The notes under the pieces: model-generated
What the model saw: only the letters and a program-made list of their open reading frames with translations
What the model was told of the DNA's origin: nothing
Databases searched by the model: none
From: Planctomycetaceae bacterium TMED10
GTDB lineage: Bacteria > Planctomycetota > Planctomycetia > Pirellulales > UBA7805
NCBI GenBank assembly: GCA_002168195.1
Contig: NHBP01000034.1
Coordinates: 53,225-69,448 of the forward strand
Reading direction: 5' to 3'
DNA: 16,224 nt
Program-made: the position numbers and the translations under genes
In this document: one piece after another, positions 16,054 through 16,224 of the stretch
How positions within the stretch are numbered: position 1 is the stretch's first letter
How the letters are laid out: each line of letters opens with the position of its first letter

Positions 16054-16224
16054 TCATTGCTGCTCAAGAGGCGGGCATTTTTGCGGGTCAAACGACTGTT
16101 GTGCCACCCGATAGATTTCGACGAGCGATCTTCCGGTCGATTCGGCAAGTCGACGACAGTCTTCATATTCGGGGGAAAAGCTGATGAAGTTTCCCGGTCG
16201 CTCCGTCACAACTCCCATTACATC
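16054..16224 (-). CDS. larC: nickel-pincer cofactor synthesis protein LarC, C-terminal fragment
   Basis: The last 56 residues of a gene that enters from the right edge on the minus strand. The piece VTERPGNFISFSPEYEDCRR followed by LAESTGRSLVEIYRVAQ matches the conserved end of LarC (formerly DUF111), where a short strand precedes PEYEDC and a helix. LarC inserts nickel, using CTP, into the pincer cofactor of lactate racemase and related enzymes. The final residues (QKCPPLEQQ) are variable. Function and full domain layout cannot be checked because most of the gene is outside the window. The stop codon is 10 nt from the end of the DUF255 gene, so the two units converge without room for a separate terminator. 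Confidence 0.75.
   Translation of the reverse strand, partial: DVMGVVTERPGNFISFSPEYEDCRRLAESTGRSLVEIYRVAQQSFDPQKCPPLEQQ

Noticed and set aside
1..16224. Mobile element, CRISPR array, tRNA or defence system
   Set aside because: No transposase, integrase, spacer-type repeats, tRNA cloverleaf or defence-related domains seen; the genes are core metabolism and envelope functions.

Overview
The window reads as ordinary chromosome of a Gram-negative-type bacterium, most likely a planctomycete (Pirellulales-like). This is inferred from the protein style: a secreted leucine-rich-repeat plus discoidin-like protein, an enlarged multi-PDZ RseP, an LpxI-type lipid A enzyme beside LpxD, and a long FtsH. 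No 16S rRNA or other marker gene is present, so the phylum call rests on family resemblance only. I see no tRNA, rRNA, CRISPR array, insertion sequence, integrase or phage gene.

Left block (1-4674, all minus strand, read right to left): dxr (isoprenoid MEP pathway), rseP (intramembrane site-2 protease), lpxD and the first codons of lpxI (lipid A). dxr and rseP overlap by 16 nt. This is a compact version of the envelope-biogenesis locus known from proteobacteria, without cdsA, bamA, skp, fabZ and lpxA in between. A 416-nt divergent intergenic region (4675-5090) separates it from the next unit.

Middle block: ftsH (AAA+ membrane zinc protease) and an endonuclease/exonuclease/phosphatase-family hydrolase run rightward (5091-7940) with a 45-nt gap. 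Converging on them is a minus-strand series. It contains a single-domain response regulator (7995-8381), a secreted LRR/discoidin-like protein (8659-9687), and a likely two-gene operon of a pteridine-reductase-like SDR followed by a FadB-type bifunctional beta-oxidation protein (12697 down to 9799, 10-nt gap).

Right block: a 460-nt divergent intergenic region (12698-13157) is rich in small symmetric elements. They include a CACGTGA/TCACGTG inverted repeat, a 15-codon ORF with a good ribosome-binding site, a 12-nt direct repeat and two hairpins. It precedes panB (pantothenate synthesis) and a DUF255/YyaL-type thioredoxin-fold protein, probably one operon. The window closes with the C-terminus of larC (nickel-pincer cofactor synthesis), convergent on the DUF255 gene.

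I found no convincing undescribed multi-gene system. The points most worth checking are the panB leader region, the symmetric element in front of the SDR/fadB unit, the four-PDZ RseP, the Asp-Tyr-Lys SDR paired with fadB, and a GTTGGC(A/G)AAAA tandem motif that occurs in two separate non-coding gaps.
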